Assembly (NCBI GenBank): GCA_903813345.2 | Contig: CAIIXF020000002.1 | Span: forward strand, 21,652,455 to 21,716,454 | DNA: 64,000 nucleotides | Reading direction: 5' to 3' | Source: Owenia fusiformis | Taxonomy: Eukaryota; Annelida; Polychaeta; Sabellida; Oweniidae | Part shown: piece after piece, positions 10,101-23,700 of the stretch | Position numbering within the stretch: position 1 is the stretch's first letter | Layout of the letters: each line of letters begins with the position of its first letter | Made by a program: the position numbers and the translations under genes | Notes under the pieces: generated by a model | What the model saw: only the letters and a program-made list of their open reading frames with translations | The model's database searches: none | Told to the model about the DNA's origin: nothing

Positions 10101-13100
10101 CTTCATTCAACTACAAAGTAACAAGTACTACTTCAGCCAGTCATACCGAAAGATATTAACCTCTTTACCTATATAGGAAGTAAATCATTATAATTCAAGG
10201 CTATGTGGAAACCTGTATTAACTCATGTATGAACATACAGAGTTAAAATAATGCTGATGATTGAACAAGACCAAAGGACTGAACAAATAGGTTTTCTGTG
10301 GACTAACAACATATCACATATCAAGTTTTGAAAGTTTGACTTTTTAAGAAAAAATGAAAATTAGTCAACTTGAGGTCATTTGGAGGAGGCCAGGCCACAT
10401 GTTTTGAAAGGGACATGTACGTACATAACCCCATAGACTGCTGTACCCCTCTCATTATTGGTCATTCCAGGGACCTAATCACATCTTTTTTCCTTACTCC
10501 TATATTATGTTTCATTAGTAGCAGGCAACAGGCAATTTTCACCGATTGTTTTCACAAAATTGCCTGTTGTTTTTAGGAACTTTTCAATTTTTCCATGATA
10601 AATTTATGATTTCCATTAATTTTGCCTGTTTTCATTTATTTAGCCCATTGCACATTTTGTAAGAAATTCTAGAGAAACCCCAGCATGTACTGATTGGGAA
10701 ATTACAATTCTGAAAGGGAGATGACCATTGTTCTACACATTTTAAAATAAGTTATCTTAAAAATATTACAAAGATACAAACAAACAACTAAGCAAGTAAA
10801 CAAGCAAACAAACAAAAAATATTTGATTAATATAATAACCTTGCACATTTCCAGACTCCAGGTTATTTCAGGTAAACATCTTGATGACACCACTTTGTTA
10901 ACCTACAAATACAAGTCTGACAAGTGACATTGAGAATATTTTATCAGAAAATGTAAACAAACCTTACACTTTATCTCTAACATTTTGTGAACTCACATGG
11001 TCGTTTGAACTACATTTTATGTGAAAGTTTGTTTCAATATCAGATAATTAATGTCATAACACCGGTGTGTGCATTTATTAAAAAATCAATAATAATGATC
11101 TACTTTCATTTTTAAACAGACAATAATTTAAACATAGCTGTAAGGTAAATGGTATCCGGTGTATCTTTCTCATAGGCTGCTTACAAGTACAATACCATTG
11201 TATGTAATGAAACTGGATGCTTTATTGGATGAAAACAGGACACAAACAACTCACATCCAGGGCTATCTCTGCAAAACATTATTTGGTATTAATTTATACA
11301 GGAAAGCCTCTCTTATTCAAATGCATCTGAGACCAGTATAAAGTGGTCAAATTAGCAGGTGTTCACATTTTAAGGTTTAGTTATTAAATGTAAGTCAATT
11401 GGAGGTACCAAAATGAATTCAATATTCAATCAAATATTCACTGTGTCTTTAATTTCATTGCCTAGCCTTATCAGCGAAAATAGTGAAAATTAGGACACCT
11501 TGAAAATTTGGGCTTTAACAGTAATAACTTTGGGACTGAGAAAAAATGTTCACATTGAGAGGTGTTCAGATAAGAAAGGTGTTGGAATATACACTTTTCA
11601 CTGTATTTTTAATGGAGTAGACAAACATTCAGCTGGAGGTTAGCCTGCCATTGAAAACAAGAGTGAATAGAGTTCAGTTTTCTAATAAAAAAGTGAATGA
11701 TCTGGATGGTAAACAGGATTACAAAGTCTATTTAACACTAAATTGTACAATACAATTTGAATATGATACAGTAGTTATATTTTTACGTGATCTAAATATT
11801 TGTTTTGAAATGGATTGTTTTTCAGAAGTTTTTTGGTCTAGTAATTTTTGTTTACATCATTGTTTTTCTTATTTTTCAGTTCAACCTGGCGATCAAGGAT
11901 ATACCAGAAGTCACCTCCGAGACGAAAAAAGTTCTGACATCACAATCGCAAATTTTACCAATCGGACAACAATTATGTGTCGAGATTTCATTAAAGACAA
12001 CAGATGGCGATATTCTAGTACTTGAGAAATGGTTAATATGTAAGGACGAGGAAGCAGATCACAGTGCCAAAGTATCATATACGGTATATAACCGCATGGG
12101 AACGCTCCTGAAATCCTTATTCTGCATAACACGTGTCACTCCTAGTTATCGACTCTCGAGAAAACAAGGCCCCGATACGTTTATTATCTGCTACAGAGTC
12201 TACACCGGAGAGCCTCAGTTTGAACACCTAGGAGAGGGGTATAACTCCATCAAAGTCGGCACAGTCGCTACCCCGATGGGGACCATTACCATCTCCGGAG
12301 CATACAGGACCAAACTCCTGATATCACCACAGACTATTAGTAAAGATTTGAGTAATGAGCTAAAGGATGACCACTTTAATACAGATTGTAGTCCCAGGCG
12401 GTACTCTCCTAAGCCATGCGTGGGAGGCTATAGGGATAGGAGGTAATGACATATACCGAATGGTATTTATCATTCTTTTTCAAAGTGCTACATAGTCCTT
12501 GTCTTGTGCTCCTTGGCATTTGAGTAGTAGATGGGTTTGAAACAAAGGCTTTTGTATCTTGTCTTCAAAATCCAGGAAAACCCAAAACCTCTGACCTTTT
12601 CAATTTGAAATTTTTACAGATGAAAAAGCAGGCTAGTGCCATGATCTCATTAGGTTTTGGGCATGTTGGGTAAATTACTTGGCGGCAATTTTGAATTTTT
12701 CGATAAAAAGTATTATATTTAATATTTAACACTATGTGTCTTGTTAAGTAGGAAGAGTTACCAAAATGATTTTAAATATGTAAATAAGATAATTGACAAC
12801 ATTTCGATCATGTAAAACTTTCCATCATGTGAAATGATTGTTGGATGTATTCCAAGATTTCTGAGAATGATGAAATAAATAGGTCACAACTTTTAAACTT
12901 CCTGATATCAATTTCAGCTTATCATCTAATTAATTTAGTCTATTCAGTCAGGGTCACCTTGACTTTGTAAATAACAAAACACTTTTGCTGGTCACACTTT
13001 CAATCCAATCACCCCTCTCTCATTGCCTTCCCTTTTTAATTATAATATGTAATATCAAATTATTTGGCATCTTTTAACTTCATACCTGTTTGAAAGGTCC

Positions 13101-15705
13101 TTGCTTATTCCTCTCTTAGTTTCTAATTTGCATTTTAGAAACTTGCATACTTTGCTATTATATGCAATATGATGATGTTTTAAGTAATGGTTTTTCCAAC
13201 TTCCTCAAAGCGTTTATATATTCTGGAGATTCATTATTCAGTATTTCAATTGCATCAAAGGACGTCATTACAAAATTTTCTCTTGTTTATACATATATAA
13301 ATTGTTCAAGTTGGAATATTTAAATAATGCTAGATTATTATGGACATCTGCAGTATACCAATGGAAAGTTTGTTGGATATTGGTCATGACTGGTTCTTTG
13401 TTACCAGGTTTGTTGTGATGATTAATTATTATTTAGATTTATTTGAAGTCATTAAAGATAAACACATAGCTATTATGTCATGTTGACCTCAATATAAAAA
13501 ATGGGAAATGTAAAATTAGCAAGGACAAGCAAGGAAACATACCCTAAATATAAAGTTTCACTTTGCATTGTCAAAAAGAAGGATTCATCAAAATAGGTTT
13601 TTACTGTTAGCCTATTTCAGGGAAGGAAAAAAGTTACAAACAAAATTATATTGTTTGGACTTTACCAATTTGTTATATCATAAAATAAGTGACATTTATT
13701 AAGAGGAAGGAGAGGGGACATTTTTTGATCTAATTTGTGAATTATTTTGACATTTAAAAGTCTAAAACTGGACTCATTTTCCATGAAACAGGGCCTGAGA
13801 TTGGTCTTCAATTTTTCAAATTGTTTCATATATATATTTCAGGCCCAGCATTGACTCGATTGTGTCGGAATCTGATATGTGTGCTACAACATTCTCCAAC
13901 AGCCCCAGCCATACAAGCAGTGACGTCTCTACACCAGAACACCCTACTTCAAAACCCATAAATATACAGCAGACCCCAAGTGATACGAGACTGCATGAGA
14001 AAGCTCAACTATGGTAATTTTTTTATTTTTTACTCCATTTATTACTATGCTAAATAATCAACAATATTTTGTAATTCATCTTAGACTTGCAATATAAGGA
14101 ATTTTTATTATTACCATCAATGTACTTTCTCTTCAATTTTTATCTGTTAAATTCTGAATTAGGCTTATATGGTGAACATTTTTCATGTACGTCCCCATGG
14201 TAAAATTTTGATTTCTCACTTTCTGCAACATGAAGTCCTATCGAGACTATTATATGCCACCATTATTGCTTTGACAGTTTAAGTAGATCAAGTACATATA
14301 GATCAAAATCATAAATAAGGTTTAAGGATGTAATAAAAGATAAAAAATAAAGTTACTTTAACCCTAATAGATAAAGGTACTATATTTGATTAAAACACTC
14401 CCATCAAGTAAAGTGAAAGTACCATGTTATGTTTGGTATTGCATATACCAGACTTAGTTGTAATGACCAACTGAAGGTTGAAATGAAATTCCTTATATAA
14501 TTTTCCTCATAACAAATGCCTTAAGGTGTAAATTTGAATGTACTTTTGAAATTAAGCCCATGGGGGATGTAACAAAGGCGCATCGTAATGAGAGAATAAA
14601 GTACATTACTGTACACAAAAAATGATTGAATGTTTTATATTTTCGGTGTGCCAAAGAAAGTACTTTCAAAATGAAGGCCATGGGCGCTATAATGGGGCAT
14701 CATTACAAGGAAATCCAGAACAGAACTGTACAAACAAAATGATTGAATTTATTGTATTATTTCCAGTGTGCCAGAGAAACCAGTGTTGACTCTGTCCCAG
14801 GGTCAGAAACAGGGAGCCTTTGCCCCACAGACCCACACGAGCACCCCTCCCAGGGACTCTACAGACGACATACCCTTTATGTCGCTGCTCCATTATAGCC
14901 AGGCCATAGAGACCCCTGAAATCACTACAAATAATACTAACTCAAACAGACCTCTTGACACTACAGCCAAAAATACATATCATGAAAAAACTAAAAGTGA
15001 AAGTGATTCTAAGTCAGAACATTTAGATGTAGATGCTATATCATCTTCTACTGAGAGTAAGGGGTCTTCAAAAAGTGAGAATAAGTCGTGTGCAGCGGAT
15101 GATTTTGTCATGGTGGAATTGGTGAGTTGATCTTGAGTATTATTCAAATATCAAGTTTGCACATAATTCCAAACGGTTGGGAACAGTTTGTAAGTTATGT
15201 TATCTCTTCTTCTCTACTTCCTTGATATAACGAAAATAAATTATTAAAGTGGTAGTTTTGAATATGAGACAAGTTGTTGACTGTTTTAACAAGTAAACAT
15301 GACAAATATAGGTCATTCTTGGAATTTTTTATTTGCTTGTGCCCCTTGATACTTTTTGTTACTATGGCAACCATTAGTAATTATTAATTTTTTTACTCAA
15401 GTCCTTGTAAAAATTTCATTAGAATATAATGAAAAGTAATCGGAGAGATATATTGAGAAATTTATGATCACAACTTGTATATTTTATTGTTACAGAAAGC
15501 ACCATTTGCTGGTCGAGAAATGCAGTCAGATTTAGGGAGATTCTACCGCGACTGTCAGACTGCTCCGCAACTTGAAATGTTCCAAGAGCCACCCAATATA
15601 GATGTCGCTCTAAATCAGATTTCTGACCAGTTGGCAGCGTTTGAGTCAAACTTAGACGATATTGACAGTTTTGTTGACTCAGTGATCTCATTGGAGGATG
15701 CATGA
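7139..15705 (+). CDS. ATG13: ATG13, HORMA-domain subunit of the ULK/Atg1 autophagy-initiation complex
   Basis: Five exons: 7139-7291, 11880-12442, 13843-14013, 14767-15121 and 15496-15705. All have GT/AG borders and matching phases, giving 483 residues, the usual metazoan size. Exons 1-2 encode the N-terminal HORMA domain (about residues 10-195), with hallmark stretches [38 protein letters not shown] and [11 protein letters not shown] that I recognise from vertebrate ATG13. The middle (about 200-400) is Ser/Thr-rich and disordered, where the family is regulated by TOR and ULK phosphorylation. DDFVMV near residue 408 matches the LC3-interacting motif of the family. The C-terminal exon ([20 protein letters not shown]) matches the ULK-binding tail. 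The protein bridges ULK kinase, FIP200 and ATG101 at the forming phagophore. A candidate poly(A) signal AATAAA lies at 15985-15990. Gemin5 converges from the right. Confidence 0.97.
9685..9862. repeat. Dispersed 'gtggaacac' repeat
   Basis: Internally repetitive sequence built on 'aagtggaacacct', ending 'ggttttactgaa'. Similar sequence occurs at 29448-29622, and diverged relatives occur at 2199-2395, 11300-11620, 28052-28145 and 33040-33210. Confidence 0.55.
9877..10070. repeat. 39-bp minisatellite, five copies
   Basis: Five consecutive 39-bp units containing 'ggagttaagctgcacaatct', with only one or two changes between copies. Because 39 is a multiple of 3, several frames stay open on both strands (for example [13 protein letters not shown] repeated), but no gene context supports translation. 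Confidence 0.9.
10495..10650. repeat. Dispersed repeat related to 16021-16178
   Basis: The segment containing 'gcaggcaacaggcaattttc' and 'atttatgatttccattaatt' is the reverse complement of a segment at 16021-16178. It is a short dispersed element with no coding potential. Confidence 0.55.
11300..11620. repeat. Diverged dispersed repeat in ATG13 intron 1
   Basis: Contains 'ggaaagcctctcttattcaa' and 'ttcagataagaaaggtgttgg', ending 'cacttttcactgta'. It is a diverged member of the 'cagtgaaacct' family seen at 2199-2395 and elsewhere. Confidence 0.4.
12443..13842 (+). other. ATG13 intron 2, no recognisable content
   Basis: AT-rich intron with a gtaatg donor and an acceptor at 13841-13842. I see no repeat array, RNA gene or nested exon in it. 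Confidence 0.7.
14014..14766 (+). other. ATG13 intron 3, contains one short duplication
   Basis: Two related segments (about 14540-14650 and 14665-14766) share 'cccatggg'/'gccatggg' followed by an 'aaaatgattgaat' phrase. They look like a diverged tandem duplication running up to the acceptor of exon 4. Nothing else is visible. Confidence 0.5.
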
Positions 15706-17709
15706 TGATGTCATAATTTTATACATTGGAGGCAAAATTTAATGATGTCATACCTATTACATCTGCGGATACATGTCAGTGTCACATCTTGTACATTTGA
15801 AGTTGTGTGATGTCATATCTAGTAGAATTGATTTAAATATGAGAGGACATTTTTTGTAAATTTGATGTGGCATTTCATGATGTCATATACATGTACATAA
15901 ATATGTGGATGTATATACATGTATTGACCAAGATTTAATTTAGGATAGACTTGATCTCTGATGTATAGTGTGCTTCCAGTAATCAATAAAGGCAGAATCA
16001 GAGCTAGTGAGCAACTCTAAGCAGGGGTTTTACTTGGAAACAGGCTAAATAAATGAAAACAACAGGCGAAATTAATGGAAATCATAAATTTAACATGGAA
16101 AAGTTAAAAAGTCCCTAAAACAACAGGTGATTTTGTGAAAACAATTGTTGCCTGCTGCTAATGAAACCCCTGCTAACGTTCTACATCATTTGGTATATAA
16201 TTCTTCTTGATATCCTCTTCTAGTGTGTGATATTGTTCACCCTGTATCTTGTTGCACTTTGATCCAGCATTTTGATAAAATATCATATATCTTTTGGGCA
16301 ATAAGATTTTTAACATGATAAAAAATACATGGGTCAATTTTACATGTTTTATATTGCCACCCCTACAGCTCTGATTCTGCCTTTAAAATATAATAATGAC
16401 TAATGAAAACAAAAATGTGTCAAATACAGAGTAATTAAATTATGACCACTAACTTTACAAATTGCTTAAAATTATGGACCACTGCTCGATCTTAAAATCG
16501 CTTTTGTCAGCACTGCAAATATTTTTGTATAAATCAAAGCTGTGGAGTGCTAGGAGTTTTTATGTCACCGCCAAAAAGTGGTGACATATTGTTATTGTCT
16601 CCGTATTTTGTGACGGTGGTTGGTGATGGTGAGCAGATGGCGATCTGTAACAAATGGCTGGTGGTGACATTTTGCATGTTGATGCCTTGTTGTATCTTGT
16701 CACCCTTTATATTCCTATTACTCCATTGAATATATATTTGTGATGCACTAAATAATTGTAGAGAAATACTGTTATATGTTTTGAAAATTATGAAGGAAAT
16801 GTAAATTTTTGAAACAGGGGGTGAAGTGTTATTTATTTATTTAATTTTATTTCACTTTACATCATGTAATTTGTTTTGATCCTTTAATAATATCAAAAAG
16901 CTAAAAAATCATTGCCGGTCATCCAAAAAACTTTTCCTGTAAAACATTTGTTGTAATCTTTTTTCATTTTAGAGTAAATTAAAGAAATACTGGTCACAGT
17001 GCTCTTACTCCTAGACTAAAAGGGCCTAAACTTATATTGTGCAATCAGATTGTAAATAAATTATTTGTATAAAAAACAATGATTTTGTATCATAATAAAT
17101 AATGTTATTTATTCAATATCAGTATGTTTGTGACAATAATATATGATTAATAAAAATATAAATGAAAATGGCAAAATTTTTCAGCATTCTCAACTTGAGT
17201 TGCCTGACATACAAAAATAAAACAAAAATAATTGGCAAGTTCATGAAATAAACAAGACCAAATTCACACCAAATATAATAATGGTCACATTAGTTTGATA
17301 ATTTCAATAAGTACTTAATTCTGAGCTTCACCTCAACCATTTATAAGCAGAGCATTTTGATTAAACTGTAGACAAATCTACTGTATTTGACTCTTAACTC
17401 ACACATTTTAATTTGGTGAATTAAAAAATCACCAAATTAAATATTTGTTTGGTGAACTTGCGTTTATAACAAATATATCAAGATGGCTGGGGCTGTTTGA
17501 ATTTAGAAATCTGTATTAGAAGTTATTGTAAATCAACAACACTGATAGTGAGAATATAAACTAAATACGTAGGTGAGATTTATCGTCTTGAAAAAAAATT
17601 AAAATGACCCATATGGTCCGAGATCTCAAAATTTGCCAAGTTAAGTAGCGCCACATTAAAGACAAATGCAGTAACTTCTAGGTTGCTGAATGTTAATGTA
17701 AAATAAGAT
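15706..17709. other. Convergent intergenic region: 3' UTRs of ATG13 and Gemin5 plus repeats
   Basis: The ATG13 3' UTR probably ends just after AATAAA (15985-15990). A minus-strand AATAAA (17113-17108) could end the Gemin5 transcript. Between them are the MITE copy at 15988-16384, a 'gtcaccgcc' repeat at 16555-16730, and an inverted-repeat fragment at 17365-17690 with 'acaaatctactgta'. No further gene is supported. Confidence 0.6.
15988..16384. mobile_element. MITE-like element, copy 2, with another repeat nested in it
   Basis: The ends AAAGGCAGAATCAGAGCTAG (15988) and the reverse complement of TAAAGGCAGAATCAGAGCTG (to 16384) are inverted copies and match the element at 1420-1796. The interior 16021-16178 is an insertion homologous to 10495-10650. 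The first three bases coincide with the end of the ATG13 poly(A) signal. Confidence 0.7.
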
Positions 17710-20700
17710 TCATAGACTTCCCACAATATGCAGTAAATGTGACTCGTATCTCAGGAAATCATTTAATTGTGATTCAAGGCCAGGATTTTCTGGTGTATTG
17801 ATGAGAGAAACACATGTCCTTACTAAGTCATCAACCACTTTATCTAAGTCAGCACATATATGTGTATTATCTCCACCACTATCTTCTTCCATTTGATTAT
17901 TCATATTATCACTGTTACTATGCTCTGTGTTTTTAGAGCGAGTTGATACATTGTTGCTACTATCTCCACTGCCATCTTTATTTTGCAAATTGTACTTTTC
18001 CTTGATTGATCTGGATGTTGCTAATAGGAAAATATGTAATAATGGATCTAAATATTTGTTCTCCATAGCAACTGGAACCATGATAACAGTTTTTTCAGAA
18101 TTTTCTCCATTGTTGTCTGATGTTTTGTTGTTTTCACTACTCGAAGGTGTAACATCATTGTTGTTCGGTGCTGAACCATCGTTGCTAGGCACAGCACAAG
18201 TATTGGCAAGGGAAGCAGCATTGTTGCTAGAGTCTGAATCATAGTTGCTAGGATTAGCATCCCTGTTGCCATGAGTGACCCTCTTAGACATTTCTGTGTC
18301 TCTAGTAACACTTTTTGTCAATGTCACTTTGTGTTGCTGCTTTCCAAATTCTGCCACTAATGTAAAGAATGGACCTGAAGATATAATATATACCAGGTTG
18401 TTCAGTAAGTTCATGCAAAAATGCCCTCTTTCTTTGAATTTCAATGATTGGTCAAAAGTTATGGTTGCTATCATAACTCATGCTTTTGATCATGATGTAA
18501 GGTACACCAAGTACTAGATGATGTCAGCACTATAAACTGACATCAAAGTAGATTTAAGGTCAAGTTCACTTGAAATTGAATGGAAATCATGAGAATCTAC
18601 CCAGATTTAAAGGCAAGTTAAGCAAAATAAGATCAGTAAGATAAATGAATAAAAAATAAATCATTAAGAGCTATTCCTGTAATTGACAAGGCGGCCATTT
18701 TGAATGTCTTTTTAGGGCCCATCTTAGGAGGCTGGGTGGGTCAGGGCTGGCCCCTGCCAAAGAAAGCCAACAATGAATTTCATTTTGCTTACCTTTTGGA
18801 AGCAGTAAACTAATCATATTTTGTAATAGTGCGACAGATGCTGTGTGATGGCATCTCAACAGCGCCACCTCTAGGTGACCTCTGAAGGCAATGGAATTTC
18901 CAAGCAGTAGAGCTAGCAGACTGAGTGAAATATTAACTGCACACTGAATGAGAACCTGCAATAGTACAAAATATAAACAAAAAATAATATAAAGTTAACA
19001 TTACTTGAAACTTTATTAACATTATTTTAAAATAACTTCCTTTTGTTTAAATGACTTTTGAAAATTACCCCATCCACAGACAAAGTTAACTACATTTTCC
19101 AAATCTGTCAATGATACATTCCCTTACTGAGTTAATTTTATCGATTGGTAGTTGAGTAAAACCAAATTCAATTTCGTATATAGTTTTGCCCTCCCCCTCC
19201 CTTCCTCAAATAACAAAATTTAAAATTACCGACTCTCTAGAATCAACATTCTTTACTAATGAAGTAATAATTTTAAGCTATTGCCCATAATGAAATTAAC
19301 TTTGTTCTTTAACAACTGTTGTGTTTTGGACACCATCCCTTACCTGTGGAATGCTAGTTTGTGTCTGGTGGGTCTGCTCCAAGGCAAGTAGGTCCTTGTA
19401 TATTCCTTCTACATTATTGAGGTCAAGTACATTCCATAGATTCAACACTGTACTGTAAAAGACTGTAACCCCAGTACCTAGTGCTGCAAGGGTGGAGTCT
19501 GTCGGGACACTGATGTCTATAATGTAGTGCAAAATATTGAAGGATTGATGGGAAATGTGTTGTAGTCCATCACAGCAGAGACATACGATACAACTGTTTT
19601 ATATGTCTCTGATCAAATGCAGAAAGAATAGGATGATTGGTGAATTATTTTGATAGGATGATTGGTGGATTATTTTGATGTCCACAATGTTTCAGTGAAA
19701 CACATACCTTAGGCTATCACCTTCTGTTCAAGATTTTGGAGATCAGTATCATATCAAATGAGGGGAATAATGCTCATAGTGATTTTTGGCAAGGTATGCA
19801 AGTTTAGAGTAAGAAAATATGTGATGGCATATTGCAGCAGGTGTATGCTTTTGGGTATTGTTACCTTTTTTTTGAAATTGTGACCAAAATGCTTGTTTAA
19901 TGACTAATTTATCTATAAGCACACAGAGACATAATAAAACAATGATTTTGGTGTCTTGGTTTACGGGTAAAGAATTTCAATTTTGTATTCTTCTAGGTTG
20001 CATTTAAGCCTTAGTTTCTATTGATATCCAAGATGAAATCAAGAAAGGGCTACCATAATGAAATTTCACCATATCTAAGCACAGTGATTTTTGTATCTAT
20101 TTTATGACTGGCTTTTAGGGGTCAAGGATATTGTTTATGAATTAACCAAAGTCATTTGTGCCTTAGTAACCTAACAACATTTTATGGTATAACTACCACT
20201 TTCTATATTTCATATCTCATTGTGCCCAATGCATTGCTCAAATAAAAGTTGAAAGATCTTAATAATTCAAAGGACGGATGTTTGAAATGCCGGGAAATGG
20301 CATGTATCAATTTTGGACATTTGAACTGTACAACATCAATAAACTGTTTTTCCACCAATTACTTGTTTCAGCACCCTCAAGATGCAAACTATTATCAAAT
20401 TGATCCAAAAGAAGCAATTCTACCAAAGATTCTACTGCATGTAGCACTAAAGATGACAAGAACATATCCTTCAAAAAAAAAACATGAAACAAGAGAGAAT
20501 TAAATGAACTGTGCTGACTACCTCCAATAGGATCCTTACAAAACAGGGTACCAGTAAGAGTTTTTCTAGCTAGTAAGCACCTTTAACATGTAATGTACCA
20601 TTCAACATTTCAAACTGTAATGAAAACACTAATATATTGACTACTTCCATTAGAATCCTAACAAAACAGTGCACCAGTTCAAAATGCCTAACTAATCATG

Positions 20701-23700
20701 CCAATGACAAGCTGGTCTAGCTAGGCAGCGTAACCATGAAATACATGATTCAATATTTCTAATTGTAATGTAAACACTGACTAAACTATAATGCCAAATT
20801 AAACATTTTTTTAATATATGGAAATCTATTTATTTCATGAACCTTATTTCACATCAGATGACTAAAGTATTATGCCAAATTAAACATGTAAACACTGACT
20901 ATAAAGTATCATGCCAAATTACATTCAGTGAGATGACATAACATGTACTGTTAATCCATGTTAAATAAATACAAAAATCCTAGATTTTCATCAATATTTA
21001 TAATTGTTAATTGTCTGCTTGCTGGTACACTGCATTTGTTCCATGTTAAAAGTATAAATATTCATGTACATTATATCGATTAAATGTTGATTTAAAGAAA
21101 TACATCTGCTTTGTATATTTCTCCAGTAAAATGAAAAACTATTCAATGATAAAATAGATCACATTTCCATTCTATTTTCGATGATTACATGATAATCTTT
21201 CCCTCAGTATATTTCCTGCCGTGTCAACTGGAATATTTGTATTATTAACAAAATTTCAATGCTAAATATTTTACTCTAAAATGACTACATTTCTCTAAAG
21301 TGTACATTATATTCTTACTGTATGTTCATGTTTATAGTTCATATGATGAAAGGGTTCTTATTTATTCTTGGGTTCCTATGCTCTTCATAGTTTTTTAATA
21401 CAATATACAATGTCTTGTTCTTAAATATGCACAATGAGACAAACATATTGCTATTGTAGGACATCAAATTATAATATTGCAACTCTATATCTCTCTTCTT
21501 CAGTTTATGTACATATATGTCATAAGACATTTGCAGGTCAAACAATGCATCAGACCAATAAAATCTAAAGATGGAGCGATTAACAGTCAATAACTAATAC
21601 AATGTTTTAAAGTTTTGTATCTTTGTCGAGGGCTGTGTACAGAGGAGCTGCTTCCCCATAGGCCCCATAGGCCTCATAGTTAGGTCCATGTTGTTCCTCG
21701 GGCAGTCTTTGTATACCAACAGATTGTGGTCGTGGTGGATGTCCTCCAATATTCTCAGGAGGTGCATCTTCTGCCTTTTGTTGTTTCAGCAATGCTTCAA
21801 TAACACTCGCAGCAACTCCCTTATCAGCATTCTGATCAATCAATCCAAGTAGGAAAGCGCCATCTTTCATCAGAAATGCATTGTCGGCACCGCCTGGCTG
21901 GGATGCCATAAGACCTCTAGAGACAATGGATGTCATGTGACCTCTACAAGTTGCGATTATCCACGAGAGAAAGCTGTATATGTTAACGAGGATCAAGACA
22001 CAAAGCCAAATCCAAACAACACGAAAAATATTCCGGTTCATTTCATTCAGAAGTAGTATACATTGTGATGTGTAACGTTCAACGTTTCCAAGTTTTCGAA
22101 TTCTATAATCACACAGGATTTCATCTGGAAATGTCTGATGTCCAGATGTCCATCCCTGCCATGTTGATAAATCAACCAGAACATGTGCCGCATAACTTCC
22201 TCGGATTTTAATCATTGTTCCATTCACATTGATGTTGTCAGCAAGGTATTCATCGACTCTATGAAGCTGAACAATTACATTGATAACATAGATCAATTTT
22301 ACAGCAGCAAAGACCAGCACCAGATAAGTACCATAGAAGGTTGTACAGTAAGCACAGAGCTTCACAACAGGGTTGGATTTTGCTTTCTTCATATACTCTC
22401 CAAACTTATCAACAAAAGTTTGAATGTTCTGCTTTGAACCATCTTTGATCACTGCATCAACATCAAGTCCAGATTTTCCAGTAACAGCCCACCAGAGAAT
22501 TATGGGAGCAAAGAAACAGCCTGCCATATATACAAAATACAATGCAACATGACGGTGTTTGGCTTCGATTGTGACCCGCTGCAGATCCATCTCCATTGGA
22601 ATACGCTGGACAAATGGGGTGTAATATGTATTGCTATGCCAGCACTTTGCATTGGTATAATCAACATGAGCATGGGTGAAATGGGCAGGAGTCCAGCATC
22701 GTATCTTCTCCCCAAAGTTGATGGCAATTGTAACATATAGAGCCGTCCCAATTAGGAATATAGGAGTATAGAGATAATTGATCCTCAGAAAGATGTCATC
22801 ACAGGTCTTCAGGCCTCTACCAATTTGACTCAAACCCTTAATATACTCCATACTCCTTCAATCTGCAAATGATAAAATTTGACATGTTTTAATGCTTTAT
22901 CACGAAGATTGACTAGTCATGTTTTAATGCTTTATCATGAGGATTGACAAGTCATGTCTTAATGCTTAATCGTGAGGTTTGACTAGTCAAGCTTTAATGC
23001 TTTATGATGAGGTTTGACTAGTCATGTTTTAATGCTTCATCATGAGGTTTTATTAGTCATGCTTTAATGCTTTATCAAGAGGTTTGACTAGTCATGTCTT
23101 AATGCTTTATCATAAGGTTTGACTAGTCATGTTTTAATGCTTTATCATGAGGTTTGACTAGTCATGTATTAATTCTTTATCATGCAGTTTGACTAGTTGT
23201 TTCAATGCTTTATCATGAGGATTGACTAGTCATGTTTTAATGCTTTATCATGAGTTTTGACTAGTCATGTTTTAATGCTTTATCATGAGTTTTGACTAGT
23301 CATGTTTTAATGCTTTATCATGAGGTTTGACTAGTCATGTATTAATTCTTTATCATGCGGTTTGACTAGTTGTTTCAATGCTTTATCATGAGGTTTGACT
23401 AGTCATGTTTTAATGCTTTATCATGGGGTTTGACTAGTCATGTTTTAATGCTTTATCATGAGGTTTGACTAGTTGTTTCAATGCTTTATCACGAGGTTTG
23501 ACTAGTCATGTTTTAATGTTTTATCATGAGGTTTGATTTGCCATGTTTTAATGCTTAATCATGAGGTTTGATTTGCCATGTTTTAATGCTTAATCGAGAG
23601 GTTTGGCTAGTCATATTTTCATGCTTTATCATGATGTTTGACTAGTCATGTTTTCATGCTTTATCATGATGTTTGACTAGTCATGTTTTAATGCTTTATC

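Larger units (their letters stand above)
7292..11879 (+). other. ATG13 intron 1 (4.6 kb), repeat-filled
   Basis: No nested gene is supported. It holds a poly-C run at about 7361-7374 and a diverged ~147-bp direct duplication (8489-8600 and 8636-8745) carrying 'gccatcttgttttc'. It also holds dispersed repeats at 9685-9862, 10495-10650 and 11300-11620, and the 39-bp minisatellite at 9877-10070. The minus-strand frame 8148-8492 includes simple-sequence Thr codons and is not convincing as a gene. Confidence 0.75.

Noticed and set aside
9805-10121. Overlapping frames on both strands across the 39-bp repeats
   Set aside because: A repeat period divisible by three keeps frames open. There are no splice signals or homology.
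17927-18517. Plus-strand frames opposite the last Gemin5 exon
   Set aside because: The minus strand encodes the Gemin5 C-terminus with an intact acceptor and phase. These are shadows.
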